Position numbers and translations under genes: made by a program
Part shown: in pieces, positions 1 through 5,913 of the stretch
Numbering within the stretch: the first letter of the stretch is position 1
Layout: every line of letters starts with the position of its first letter
Assembly: GCA_947177465.1 (NCBI GenBank)
Contig: CAMWUP010000046.1
Location: forward strand, 1 to 10,848
From: an uncultured Lachnospiraceae bacterium
Lineage (GTDB): Bacteria; Bacillota; Clostridia; Lachnospirales; Lachnospiraceae
DNA: 10,848 bases
Direction: 5' to 3'
The notes under the pieces: generated by a model
The model's input: only the letters and a program-made list of their open reading frames with translations
Databases searched by the model: none
Told to the model about the DNA's origin: nothing

Positions 1-4
1 CTTT

Positions 5-130
5 TTACCAACCTTTTATTTGCTTTACCTGTTCTGCCCGTTCTTTATCTTTGTGGTACTGTAACTTGAACTGTATCGTTTCCACTATTTCCTTTTTTGC
101 TTCATCATCTAGCTGATAAAACGAAGTGAT
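5..130 (-). pseudogene. 3' end fragment of an unidentified gene
   Basis: On the minus strand a reading frame ends at a TAA (positions 5-7) and reads back to about position 130 with a composition typical of real protein: the tail runs YITSFYQLDDEAKKEIVE and continues as a charged, helical stretch ending in KQIKGW. It has no start codon or ribosome site; further upstream the same frame meets a stop near position 160, and from about 130 the DNA is better explained by a plus-strand gene. I therefore read it as the C-terminal remnant of a gene whose front was lost at a rearrangement. I do not recognise the family. It could be a mobile-element accessory protein, given the relaxase-like fragment next to it. 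Confidence 0.4.
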
Positions 131-546
131 ATAAGGAACTAAACCGCCAAAACGGGATTATCTTTAACGCAGAGATGGAACGCAACAGTTTGGAGATTGA
201 GCGTGACAGCCTGAAAGGATTTGCGAAGCTGACGAAGAAATGGGAACTGCAAAGCAGGATTGACCGCAAGAACGAGGAAATAGACCTTCTGATAGTCGGT
301 CTGTCGGGGATAGTCAAACGGTATGGATTTCAGAACGTACATGATTTTTACAAAACCTTTGCCGTTTCTAAAACAGCTAATGCTGAATATCGGGACAAAG
401 CGGAGAGATGGGAAGAAAAATATGGAGAAAATACAGGGAGACAGGAAAAAGAAAGCGTATATAAGCGGATACAAAATCATCAAAGAGGAAAAACGGACAT
501 ACAAACGAAACAGACTTCAAAAAGCAGGGACGGAGGGGCGAGATAA
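130..546 (+). pseudogene. C-terminal remnant of a relaxase/mobilization protein
   Basis: An open plus-strand frame runs from just after a TGA at 127-129 to the TAA at 544-546. Protein-like sequence already precedes the first ATG at 175 (KELNRQNGIIFNAE), so that ATG is not a true start and the gene is truncated at its 5' end. The fragment is highly charged and helical, then contains LSGIVKRYGFQNVHDFYK, a segment I associate with the coiled-coil tails of MobA/MobL-type relaxases in clostridial mobilizable elements, and ends KSRDGGAR. The nuclease domain and its histidine triad are absent, so it should be inactive in DNA transfer. Family assignment is from pattern memory; the truncation is seen directly. 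A GGGCG/CGCCC stem (536-540 with 553-557) brackets the stop codon but has no clear U-run. Confidence 0.5.
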
Positions 547-597
547 TTTTCCCGCCCTATCTAACCTAAAAAATTGAGTATACAGAAGCTTATTTAT

Positions 598-963
598 CTA
601 AGAATTTATTGTTGAGTAGGCTATAGCATCCACTTGGAAGAACAAATTACCCGGATCGGCAAATTCAGTCTGAAATGACTTGCGTACGGGATATTTGCCA
701 TTAAATCTTCTCTTAATTACCTTTTCCATTACCGGAATATCCCAGATATTTTTAAACAGGCAATTCATCTGTACGACATTTTCAAGTGTCAATCCCACTA
801 ATGCCAGCCGTTCTTCCATTTCATCAAAGGCACCGTCAATTTGTTCTTCAATAGTACTGCCTATATTGCGGGCACAGTAATTTATAAAGCAATAGTCTCC
901 CGCTTGAATAATTCCTGAATGTGCCCAATCTTCATTAATGTCATATCGTCTGATTTCTTTCAT
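598..963 (-). CDS. RidA (YjgF/YER057c/UK114) family protein
   Basis: A 121-residue protein, close to the roughly 130 residues usual for the family. RidA-type proteins are cytosolic trimers, and the best-known members deaminate reactive enamine/imine intermediates. Visible family features are the central helix region with EEQIDGAFDEMEERL, the motif FKNIWDIPVMEKVI, the turn YPVRKSF and the terminal strand FFQVDAIA. The arginine that binds the substrate carboxylate (R105 in E. coli RidA) appears kept as R94. The cysteine and glutamate near the active-site water in canonical RidA appear replaced by Ser96 and Gln110, so classic imine deaminase activity is doubtful and a divergent Rid subgroup is more likely. 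The start lies 4 nt after the stop of the glycosylase gene, and its GGAGTG ribosome site overlaps the end of that gene, so it is the last gene of a translationally coupled operon. Confidence 0.85.
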   Translation of the reverse strand: MKEIRRYDINEDWAHSGIIQAGDYCFINYCARNIGSTIEEQIDGAFDEMEERLALVGLTLENVVQMNCLFKNIWDIPVMEKVIKRRFNGKYPVRKSFQTEFADPGNLFFQVDAIAYSTINS

Positions 964-967
964 TTTG

Positions 968-2158
968 CTACACTCCTAACTTTATAGTATTCTTTGGTGA
1001 ATTATCAATCTGAAGAAATTCTGTAAAACGCACTATTTCGTTTACAATCATTTCTCTTATTTCAACATTTGGTTCAACTTTCGATTCCCACCACCAGTTT
1101 TTAATAATAAATTCTTCTGCCTTGCGAATCGGTTCTGCTTCGAATCTGGCAATAAATTGACCATTATATAACACAGGCAATACATAATAGCCATACTTTC
1201 TTTTTTTAACAGGAGTATACACTTCCCAGCTGTATGTAAAACCAAACAACATTTCCAACATCTGTCTGTCCCACATAATGTTATCAAGAGGGGCGATGAA
1301 TCTTACATAGTTGTTTGTTGCTCGATTCTTCATATATTTCTTATATTTTTTTGAAATATAAAAAGACTCTTTGATTCCCTCTATCTGTATTTCTTCAATC
1401 CTGTTTTTTTCGATAAGCATCTGAAGTGTAGAACTGCGGAGTTTATTTTCACTTAAAAAGCGTCCCTGCCATGCTCCGCCTGACTTGTTCCACAGAAAGC
1501 CGACACTTTGGATTCGTCTCTCGACATACCACTCCAGAAATTCTTCTACAGTCATATTCGGGTTACAGGAAAGGTTTTCACTGTCAATCACACGTTCTGT
1601 CAAATCAAAATACTTCTGTGTTCCCCTTTTGTCGGTTACAGTAAGGACGCCAGTGTTAAATAGATAATCCAAAGCAGCGCTTGATAGTTTTTTATGTCCC
1701 CATCGGCTTTCCCGCACTTCTCCGATTGAAATGTCTTTTGTACCTGTCTTACCATGTTTTTCCACAAAATCTCTGACATCGTCCAATATGTTCAGTACGC
1801 CTGTCTGGTTGCGGTATTTCAAGGTAGGCAGTGCATGTTTCTCATATTCATTTCGCACAAACTGAAAGCGGGCAAAATCTTTAGCATCATAAATACACAT
1901 TTCTTTATCGAATCCGTCAATTAATTTATGTTCATTGTATAGTAGATTGTAAAGAACTGATTCACTGTAATCTTTCACTCTTGCCTGTAATACCAAATCT
2001 GCATTTCTTGCTACAACATTCAAAGGATCATACTGGATACTGTGTATCCGCTGCATGATTTTTTCGACACCCTTTTTTCCGCATAATGCTTCCGCACCAT
2101 CCAAATTGTGATATCGGCACAGCATACGTCTTGCCTCATCTTTCGGATATAATTTCAT
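968..2158 (-). CDS. YcaQ/AlkZ-like winged-helix DNA glycosylase
   Basis: A 396-residue protein of the winged-helix DNA-binding (HTH_42) family, near the roughly 410 residues of E. coli YcaQ. Characterised members excise bulky alkyl adducts and unhook interstrand crosslinks; Streptomyces AlkZ protects against azinomycin. The hallmark is the catalytic Gln-X-Asp/Gln-X-Gln motif: here IQYDPLNVVARN gives Q42-Y43-D44, the YcaQ-type QXD form. Further family-like blocks are LIDGFDKEMCIYD (around 80-91), SVGFLWNKSGGAWQGRFLS (around 217-235), RFIAPLDNIMWDR (around 287-299) and the C-terminal RFEAEPIRKAEEF. The start sits 2 nt after the stop of the WYL regulator gene, with GGGGA in the end of that gene as ribosome site, so the two are expected to be cotranslated. 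The pairing suggests damage-inducible repair. The substrate here is unknown; family membership is strong. Confidence 0.82.
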   Translation of the reverse strand: MKLYPKDEARRMLCRYHNLDGAEALCGKKGVEKIMQRIHSIQYDPLNVVARNADLVLQARVKDYSESVLYNLLYNEHKLIDGFDKEMCIYDAKDFARFQFVRNEYEKHALPTLKYRNQTGVLNILDDVRDFVEKHGKTGTKDISIGEVRESRWGHKKLSSAALDYLFNTGVLTVTDKRGTQKYFDLTERVIDSENLSCNPNMTVEEFLEWYVERRIQSVGFLWNKSGGAWQGRFLSENKLRSSTLQMLIEKNRIEEIQIEGIKESFYISKKYKKYMKNRATNNYVRFIAPLDNIMWDRQMLEMLFGFTYSWEVYTPVKKRKYGYYVLPVLYNGQFIARFEAEPIRKAEEFIIKNWWWESKVEPNVEIREMIVNEIVRFTEFLQIDNSPKNTIKLGV

Positions 2159-2160
2159 CT

Positions 2161-3066
2161 TTATTCCCCATATTCCATTTGTATTTCTTTGCAGGTTTTT
2201 ATAATGCGTTCTTTTATTTCCTGCGGTTCGATTATCTTAGCCTTATTTCCAAAGGAAAGAATCACCCCATACCAAAATGTCTCATGTTCCGGTACAGAAA
2301 AAGAAAACTCAAAATCCCCATTTTCAAATTCCTGCGTAATCCGTCCATTTAAATATTCCCTGCATTTTGTTTTTATGACTGCCTTTCCGTATAATTTGAC
2401 ATGTACAATATCATTATTGCTATCTTTTATTTTAATATCTGAAAGATTATGAGATTTTGTAAATTTTATCTGTGTGGCTCGCAAATTATCCATACGAACT
2501 AATTTAAACATACAATAGTCCTGATATTTTTCATAATATCCAATCAGATACCAGTTATACCACTTATATTGTAGACAAACTGGTTCTACCTGAATATCTT
2601 TTACTTCATCATGACTATTTGTATAAGAAAACCGAACAACGCGTTTTTCCTCGATTGCATCTTCTAACAGCATTAATTGTTTATTCGTTTTGTTGTCTTC
2701 ACTTGCGACACTCAAGTCTACGGAAACAGCAGTGTCCCTTGTATGGCTTATACTCTGCACTTTTTCCAGTGCCTGTTTTAGACTTTTGCTTGCATATGCG
2801 CTTGCCATTCCTTCCAGAGCAGTGACAATCCAATCATATTCGTGATTTGTTGCAACCTGTTTTTCTAAAACAAAACTGTCCATAATCTGGTAGCCGCCTT
2901 CTACGCCGTAAAAAGATTGAATCGGGATACCTGCCTGATTCAGCGATTCCAAATCCCGCATAATCGTTCTGGAAGAAACTTCAAATTCTTCTGCCAATTT
3001 CTGTGCTGATGTCCGACCATGATTTAATAAATAAACAACAATGCTTATAAGTCGGTCAATCTTCAT
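2161..3066 (-). CDS. WYL-domain transcriptional regulator (YafY type), operon leader
   Basis: A 301-residue regulator. Residues about 1-60 form an HTH_11/DeoR-like winged helix (LAEEFEVSSRTIMRDLESLN, then the GVEGGYQI wing). The WYL domain occupies about 130-200 with the signature WYL at 172-174 inside NWYLIGYYEK and the follow-on FKLVRMDNL. A WCX dimerisation extension follows at about 222-300, ending in FWYGVILSFG. WYL domains in PafBC, BrxR and CapW bind nucleic acid or nucleotide-like ligands and switch transcription. I chose the second of two adjacent ATGs (3064-3066): AAGGAG lies 5 nt upstream of it but only 2 nt from the first; a longer reading to 3099 would cross the -10 box. The gene heads an operon with the YcaQ-like glycosylase and RidA protein. 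Its promoter carries a dyad, so autoregulation is likely (inference). Confidence 0.88.
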   Translation of the reverse strand: MKIDRLISIVVYLLNHGRTSAQKLAEEFEVSSRTIMRDLESLNQAGIPIQSFYGVEGGYQIMDSFVLEKQVATNHEYDWIVTALEGMASAYASKSLKQALEKVQSISHTRDTAVSVDLSVASEDNKTNKQLMLLEDAIEEKRVVRFSYTNSHDEVKDIQVEPVCLQYKWYNWYLIGYYEKYQDYCMFKLVRMDNLRATQIKFTKSHNLSDIKIKDSNNDIVHVKLYGKAVIKTKCREYLNGRITQEFENGDFEFSFSVPEHETFWYGVILSFGNKAKIIEPQEIKERIIKTCKEIQMEYGE

Positions 3067-3085
3067 CATTTCTCCTTTCTGTCCC

Positions 3086-3119
3086 AGTATAACAAACAAA
3101 CTATGACACCATTATGTCA
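3086..3119 (-). promoter_or_regulatory. Dyad-centred promoter of the WYL-YcaQ-RidA operon
   Basis: Read on the minus strand: TGACA-N6-TGTCA (3119 down to 3104), then exactly 12 bp, then TATACT (3091-3086) within the extended -10 TGTTATACT. There is no -35 hexamer; the place 17 bp upstream of the -10 is the dyad spacer. The dyad here is much longer than the core: 15-bp perfect arms at 3094-3108 and 3115-3129 with a 6-nt spacer. The predicted transcript start, near 3079, leaves a leader just long enough for the AAGGAG site. The same layout occurs at 5872-5905. The long arms could also end transcription of the broken gene upstream. Confidence 0.75.
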
Positions 3120-3139
3120 TAGTTTGTTTAAAGAAGCAA

Positions 3140-3397
3140 TTATTTCAAAAATTTTTCCCACCAAATTTCCAGAGAATCTTCTGCATCTACCCACATCTGC
3201 ATATTGCCATCAAGATAAAGTCTTGCGTATTCAAGCGGCTCGTCTATTGCCAGAGCATTTAAGGCACATTCCGATCAGGGAGTGGTTTTCAATCCTTCTT
3301 CTGCTATATTGCAGTCTATCCGCAAAAAGTAACCTGCATAAGTGTATACATCAATGCTGTTATGATGGATATTATATGTTGCGTAAATCACATTCAT
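3140..3397 (-). pseudogene. Small gene interrupted by an in-frame TGA
   Basis: On the minus strand an ATG at 3397-3395, with GAGG about 10 nt upstream, opens an 85-codon frame that ends in TAA at 3142-3140 and is broken only by a TGA at codon 41 (3277-3275). Both sides look protein-like: the first half contains YAGYFLRIDCNIAEEGLKTTP and the second SECALNALAIDEPLEYARLYLDG and a tryptophan-rich end WWEKFLK. The second half recalls the small DUF6061-like proteins found on clostridial mobile elements, whose tails share an acidic-DxPxxYAxLxLxG pattern, but I hold this assignment weakly. A single CGA to TGA change would explain the stop. The gene lies just upstream of the WYL operon on the same strand. 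It is most simply a recent pseudogene. Confidence 0.6.
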
Positions 3398-3490
3398 TTT
3401 ATCTGTCCTCTTTTCATTGTTTTTTGAAAGCATTTCAATCAGTTTACCAATTCCCGTATGTTTTGTGTTATAATGTTTTATATGATTTTG

Positions 3491-3647
3491 TTTCCCTCAT
3501 TTTTTCCCTTATCAGGATTTGTGATGCCCTATAAGAAGATATAACGTAAGGGAAAATATAAGGGAAAGCTCACCTGCTATAAATTTAGTGTTTTTAAGGG
3601 TTAGCGGAGATTTTAATAAAAAAATATAACAGCTAATATTTCCCTTA
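3491..3647. repeat. Cluster of TAAGGGAAA words in a non-coding region
   Basis: Four exact copies of the 9-mer TAAGGGAAA lie within 145 bp: minus-oriented at 3503-3511, plus at 3547-3555 and 3559-3567 (12-bp step), and minus at 3639-3647. A one-mismatch copy sits at 3491-3499 and a shorter TAAGGG at 3595-3600. Copies at 3503-3512 and 3558-3567 are 10-bp perfect inverted repeats of each other. The gap from 3398 to 3689 holds no convincing gene. Multiple short words in both orientations fit protein-binding arm sites, such as those of a tyrosine integrase or replication initiator, but no such gene is present here. Function unknown. Confidence 0.5.
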
Positions 3648-3689
3648 AAAATCATCAAATCACAATCGGGATTTGAAAGGAAACGCACG

Positions 3690-4121
3690 ATGGGACGGAG
3701 AGTGTTTGCATGGGAGCCTTGGTTCTTTATTGCTTTTGGCTTGTTTCATTTGCACAGGATATGGGGTCTAATAGATAGAAATTCTTACGCCGCATTTTGG
3801 ATTGGGATATTAGAAAATAAAGGCCTATTCTATTTTGCACTCATGGGAATATTAGCCGTACTTTGCATTCTGGGAGTTGTTACCTTTGTAAAAAACAAGA
3901 AGGACAACTACTGGTGGAGGTGGATATATTTGTTTGGTGGTGCCTATTTGCTGTTTGATTTATTTGCTATTGCCGTTGGCTTGGAGTTTTGGAATAATCT
4001 ATTATTGTGGATGTTTGATATAACTTCAATCTGTTGGAATTATATATGGTCGTTCTTCATACTGCTTGGCGGTTTTGTTTTTCTATTAGGCATCAAATTA
4101 TTACTGAAAAGAAAAGGATAA
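3690..4121 (+). CDS. Tryptophan-rich four-helix membrane protein, unknown function
   Basis: A 143-residue protein I do not recognise. It has four probable membrane segments: about 8-26, 45-66, 78-98 and 114-137. There are short polar loops (NKKDN at 69-73) and a positive C-terminal tail (LLLKRKG), which with the positive loop points to an inside location for loop and tail. Eleven of 143 residues are tryptophan, clustered at helix ends (W8, W11, W25, W37, W75, W76, W78, W101, W107, W116, W120), and the N-terminal FHLHRIWGLIDR is distinctive. The start has an AAAGGA ribosome site about 8 nt upstream. The gene precedes the pnuC-like gene by about 160 bp in the same direction and might share a transcript with it. 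No catalytic motif is visible. Confidence 0.7.
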   Translation: MGRRVFAWEPWFFIAFGLFHLHRIWGLIDRNSYAAFWIGILENKGLFYFALMGILAVLCILGVVTFVKNKKDNYWWRWIYLFGGAYLLFDLFAIAVGLEFWNNLLLWMFDITSICWNYIWSFFILLGGFVFLLGIKLLLKRKG

Positions 4122-4182
4122 ATTCAAGTTTGAAGCAATGGGAACACTTTCCGAAAAGTAGGGAAAAAAGTAAATAATGAAT

Positions 4183-4256
4183 CTGCCACCGGGTAGGAAT
4201 GTACAAGAGCATTCGCCACACATCGTTAGGTCTTTGAAGATGTGTATGCGAGTGCT
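4183..4256 (+). promoter_or_regulatory. Foldable leader upstream of the pnuC-like gene
   Basis: The 158-bp gap before the transporter can form competing stems. A long hairpin pairs 4208-4224 with 4239-4256 (AGCATTCGC side with GCGAGTGCT side, one bulge and a few mismatches, 14-nt loop). An alternative pairs CUGCC (4183-4187) with GGUAG (4192-4196), followed by GAAUG (4197-4201) with CAUUC (4210-4214); the latter uses bases of the long stem. A modest run TTATTTTCAT follows the long hairpin, so it could be a weak terminator or attenuator. PnuC-family genes are often riboswitch-controlled, but I do not match this to a known NAD+, TPP, FMN or preQ1 consensus. Confidence 0.4.
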
Positions 4257-4279
4257 TATTTTCATATTAGGAGGTTTTC

Positions 4280-4984
4280 ATGATATCGAAAAAGTTGAAA
4301 TGTTCATATCATTACTTTACAAAAAGAGAAATTACATTGTGGTGTGTATCTGTTACATTTATTCTCATATCCTTTTTTCTTTTTGACAAAGAAAATTTTT
4401 TAACGCTGGCTGCATCCCTAATAGGGGCAACTTCCTTGCTTTTCAATGCAAAGGGCAATCCCTTCGGGCAGTTTCTTATGATTATTTTCAGTATATTATA
4501 CGGCATTATCTCTTTTCGGGCTTCCTATTATGGAGAGATGATAACATACTTGGGAATGACAGCTCCCATGGCTGTTTTTGCCTTGGTTTCATGGATAAAA
4601 AATCCATACAACGGAAATAAGGCGGAGGTAAAAGTCAACCGCCTGAAAAAGAAAGAAATCTGTTTTATGATGGTACTGGCAGTTATTGTCACTGTTGTGT
4701 TTTATTATATTCTGGCAGCTTTTCATACTGAAAACCTGATACTTGGCACCATATCTGTCACCACCAGTTTTCTGGCGGTTTATCTGACGTTTCGCAGAAG
4801 CGCTGTTTTTGCCCTTGCCTATGCCGCCAATGACCTCGTCCTGATTGTGCTATGGGTATTGGCGGCACTTTTCAATACGTCAAATTTATCCGTTGTCATC
4901 TGCTTTATTATGTTTTTGCTAAATGACATTTACGGATTTATAAACTGGTCCAATATGCAGAAACGACAGGAACGGACCACATAA
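4280..4984 (+). CDS. PnuC-family vitamin/nucleoside transporter
   Basis: A 234-residue integral membrane protein of the PnuC family (nicotinamide riboside and related vitamin transporters, facilitators that depend on intracellular phosphorylation). About seven membrane segments are visible, at roughly 17-34, 41-56, 63-80, 88-105, 127-148, 154-170 and 178-222 (the last stretch being two helices). Family marks are SLIGATSLLFNAKGNPFGQ, the ANDLVLIVLWVLA helix (N184-D185) and the terminal NDIYGFINW (N215 to W223). The start follows a strong AGGAGG by 5 nt. The gene stops 4 bp before the end of the oppositely directed Fpg-like gene. Whether the substrate is nicotinamide riboside or another vitamin cannot be told; no NAD kinase or salvage gene is nearby, and the preceding leader may be regulatory. 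Confidence 0.8.
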   Translation: MISKKLKCSYHYFTKREITLWCVSVTFILISFFLFDKENFLTLAASLIGATSLLFNAKGNPFGQFLMIIFSILYGIISFRASYYGEMITYLGMTAPMAVFALVSWIKNPYNGNKAEVKVNRLKKKEICFMMVLAVIVTVVFYYILAAFHTENLILGTISVTTSFLAVYLTFRRSAVFALAYAANDLVLIVLWVLAALFNTSNLSVVICFIMFLLNDIYGFINWSNMQKRQERTT

Positions 4985-4988
4985 TGCT

Positions 4989-5813
4989 TCAGATAAGCGG
5001 CTGACAGCAAGAACAAAAATACACCGTTCCGCCCAGATATGCCATCTTCTGAACAGGACTGCCGCAATGGGGACAGTAACCTAAATTTTTCCTGCTCAGC
5101 TTTGTCTCATAGCCACCCGCTTTACCAAACAGATTTTTTTCCGTATCACGTCCTCCCGCCTCGGTCATCTCCCGCAGCAGGCGCAATATCGTTTCATAGA
5201 GATGCTTAAAATTCTCTTCTTTCAGTGTTTCAAGCTTTCTCTTCGGATGAATCCCCGACTCCAGCAAAATATCCTGCAGCACGCCGTTTCCCAGCCCCGG
5301 GATGCGCTGCTGTGTCGCCAGAAATGCCTTTGCGGACATTTTACCACTCAATCCCTGCGCCAACGAGCAAAAATATGGATAGTCAAACGCCGCCGTTCCC
5401 GGCATCGGCTTTTCTTTTGCAACACAATAGTAGGGATTTTCATACTCCTTTGGCAGAATCAGAAACAAAGAGCCATACATCTGCACCGTGCAGATTAATG
5501 AGCTTTCGTCATCAAAAACAATTCTAGTCTGGTACCTCTCCGGCAGCTTTTCACCGGCTGCATAATAACGAAGATTTGTGCCATCCCCTGCCACAAAAGA
5601 ATACTCTCCTGTCTCTATTTCCACCATACTGCCGATGCCGGTACTGTTTCCCACCTTATGACCTGACATTTTTTCATCATACTCCTGCGGGTTTCCTTCA
5701 TACCATGCAAATTTGTGCTCTGTGTGTTCTGTCTCAACAAAAGCAATCTGCCTGCCTCTTACTGTCCTGTTTAATTGCTCTGCCAGCACCAGACTTTCCG
5801 GTATCTCAATCAT
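4989..5813 (-). CDS. Fpg/Nei-like DNA glycosylase lacking the catalytic proline
   Basis: A 274-residue protein of the formamidopyrimidine-DNA glycosylase/endonuclease VIII superfamily, which excises oxidised bases. The start MIEIPESLVL is set by GGAGG 7 nt upstream of the ATG at 5813. It aligns with the canonical MPELPE: glutamate 3 is kept but proline 2, the Schiff-base nucleophile, is isoleucine. The helix-two-turn-helix is clear (QRIPGLGNGVLQDILLESGI at 169-188, with N176 matching the DNA-contacting Asn). A C-terminal zinc finger has C247, C250, C267 and C270, with the usual final CQ, but the finger arginine is not at its place (LGGTVYFC). Clostridia carry a conserved group with MIE-type starts, so the change is probably old. 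The protein may be a damage binder or use another nucleophile. Its promoter carries the WYL-type dyad, just downstream of a WYL gene. Confidence 0.82.
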   Translation of the reverse strand: MIEIPESLVLAEQLNRTVRGRQIAFVETEHTEHKFAWYEGNPQEYDEKMSGHKVGNSTGIGSMVEIETGEYSFVAGDGTNLRYYAAGEKLPERYQTRIVFDDESSLICTVQMYGSLFLILPKEYENPYYCVAKEKPMPGTAAFDYPYFCSLAQGLSGKMSAKAFLATQQRIPGLGNGVLQDILLESGIHPKRKLETLKEENFKHLYETILRLLREMTEAGGRDTEKNLFGKAGGYETKLSRKNLGYCPHCGSPVQKMAYLGGTVYFCSCCQPLI

Positions 5814-5871
5814 GTCTGTTCCTCCATCCTTCTGATACAATAAATGTACCGCTTTTTTTCGCTATAGGATT

Positions 5872-5905
5872 AGTATAACACTCTTAATCTGACACCGGAT
5901 TGTCA
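5872..5905 (-). promoter_or_regulatory. Dyad-centred promoter of the Fpg-like gene
   Basis: Read on the minus strand: TGACA-N6-TGTCA (5905 down to 5890), exactly 12 bp, then TATACT (5877-5872) within TGTTATACT. The dyad extends outward by three more paired bases after one mismatch. Shared with the site at 3086-3119 are the string ATGACA-N4-GGTGTCA, the 12-bp spacing, the nine-base extended -10 and the absence of a -35. It lies between the stop of the second WYL regulator and the Fpg-like start, giving a leader of about 50 nt. Such a promoter suggests a regulator sitting over the -35 position. Confidence 0.75.
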
Positions 5906-5913
5906 TATTTACT

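Noticed and set aside
536..557. Intrinsic terminator after the relaxase-like fragment
   Set aside because: The 5-bp GC stem has a 12-nt loop and no U-run after it on the plus strand.
3275..3277. TGA as a selenocysteine codon
   Set aside because: No bacterial SECIS-like hairpin was evident directly after the codon, and the surrounding Pro-X-Ser context does not resemble a redox motif.
3103..3534. Open plus-strand frame of 143 codons
   Set aside because: It lies antisense to the better supported minus-strand broken gene at 3140-3397, lacks a ribosome site, and has the Ser/His/Cys-rich look of a shadow frame.
4183..4256. Known NAD+-II, TPP, FMN or preQ1 riboswitch
   Set aside because: I could not find the consensus cores of these aptamers; only competing stems are supported.
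4177..4386. Plus-strand frame of 69 codons starting in the pnuC leader
   Set aside because: It overlaps the pnuC start out of frame, has no ribosome site, and its translation has no domain-like features. A leader peptide is not excluded, but nothing supports it.
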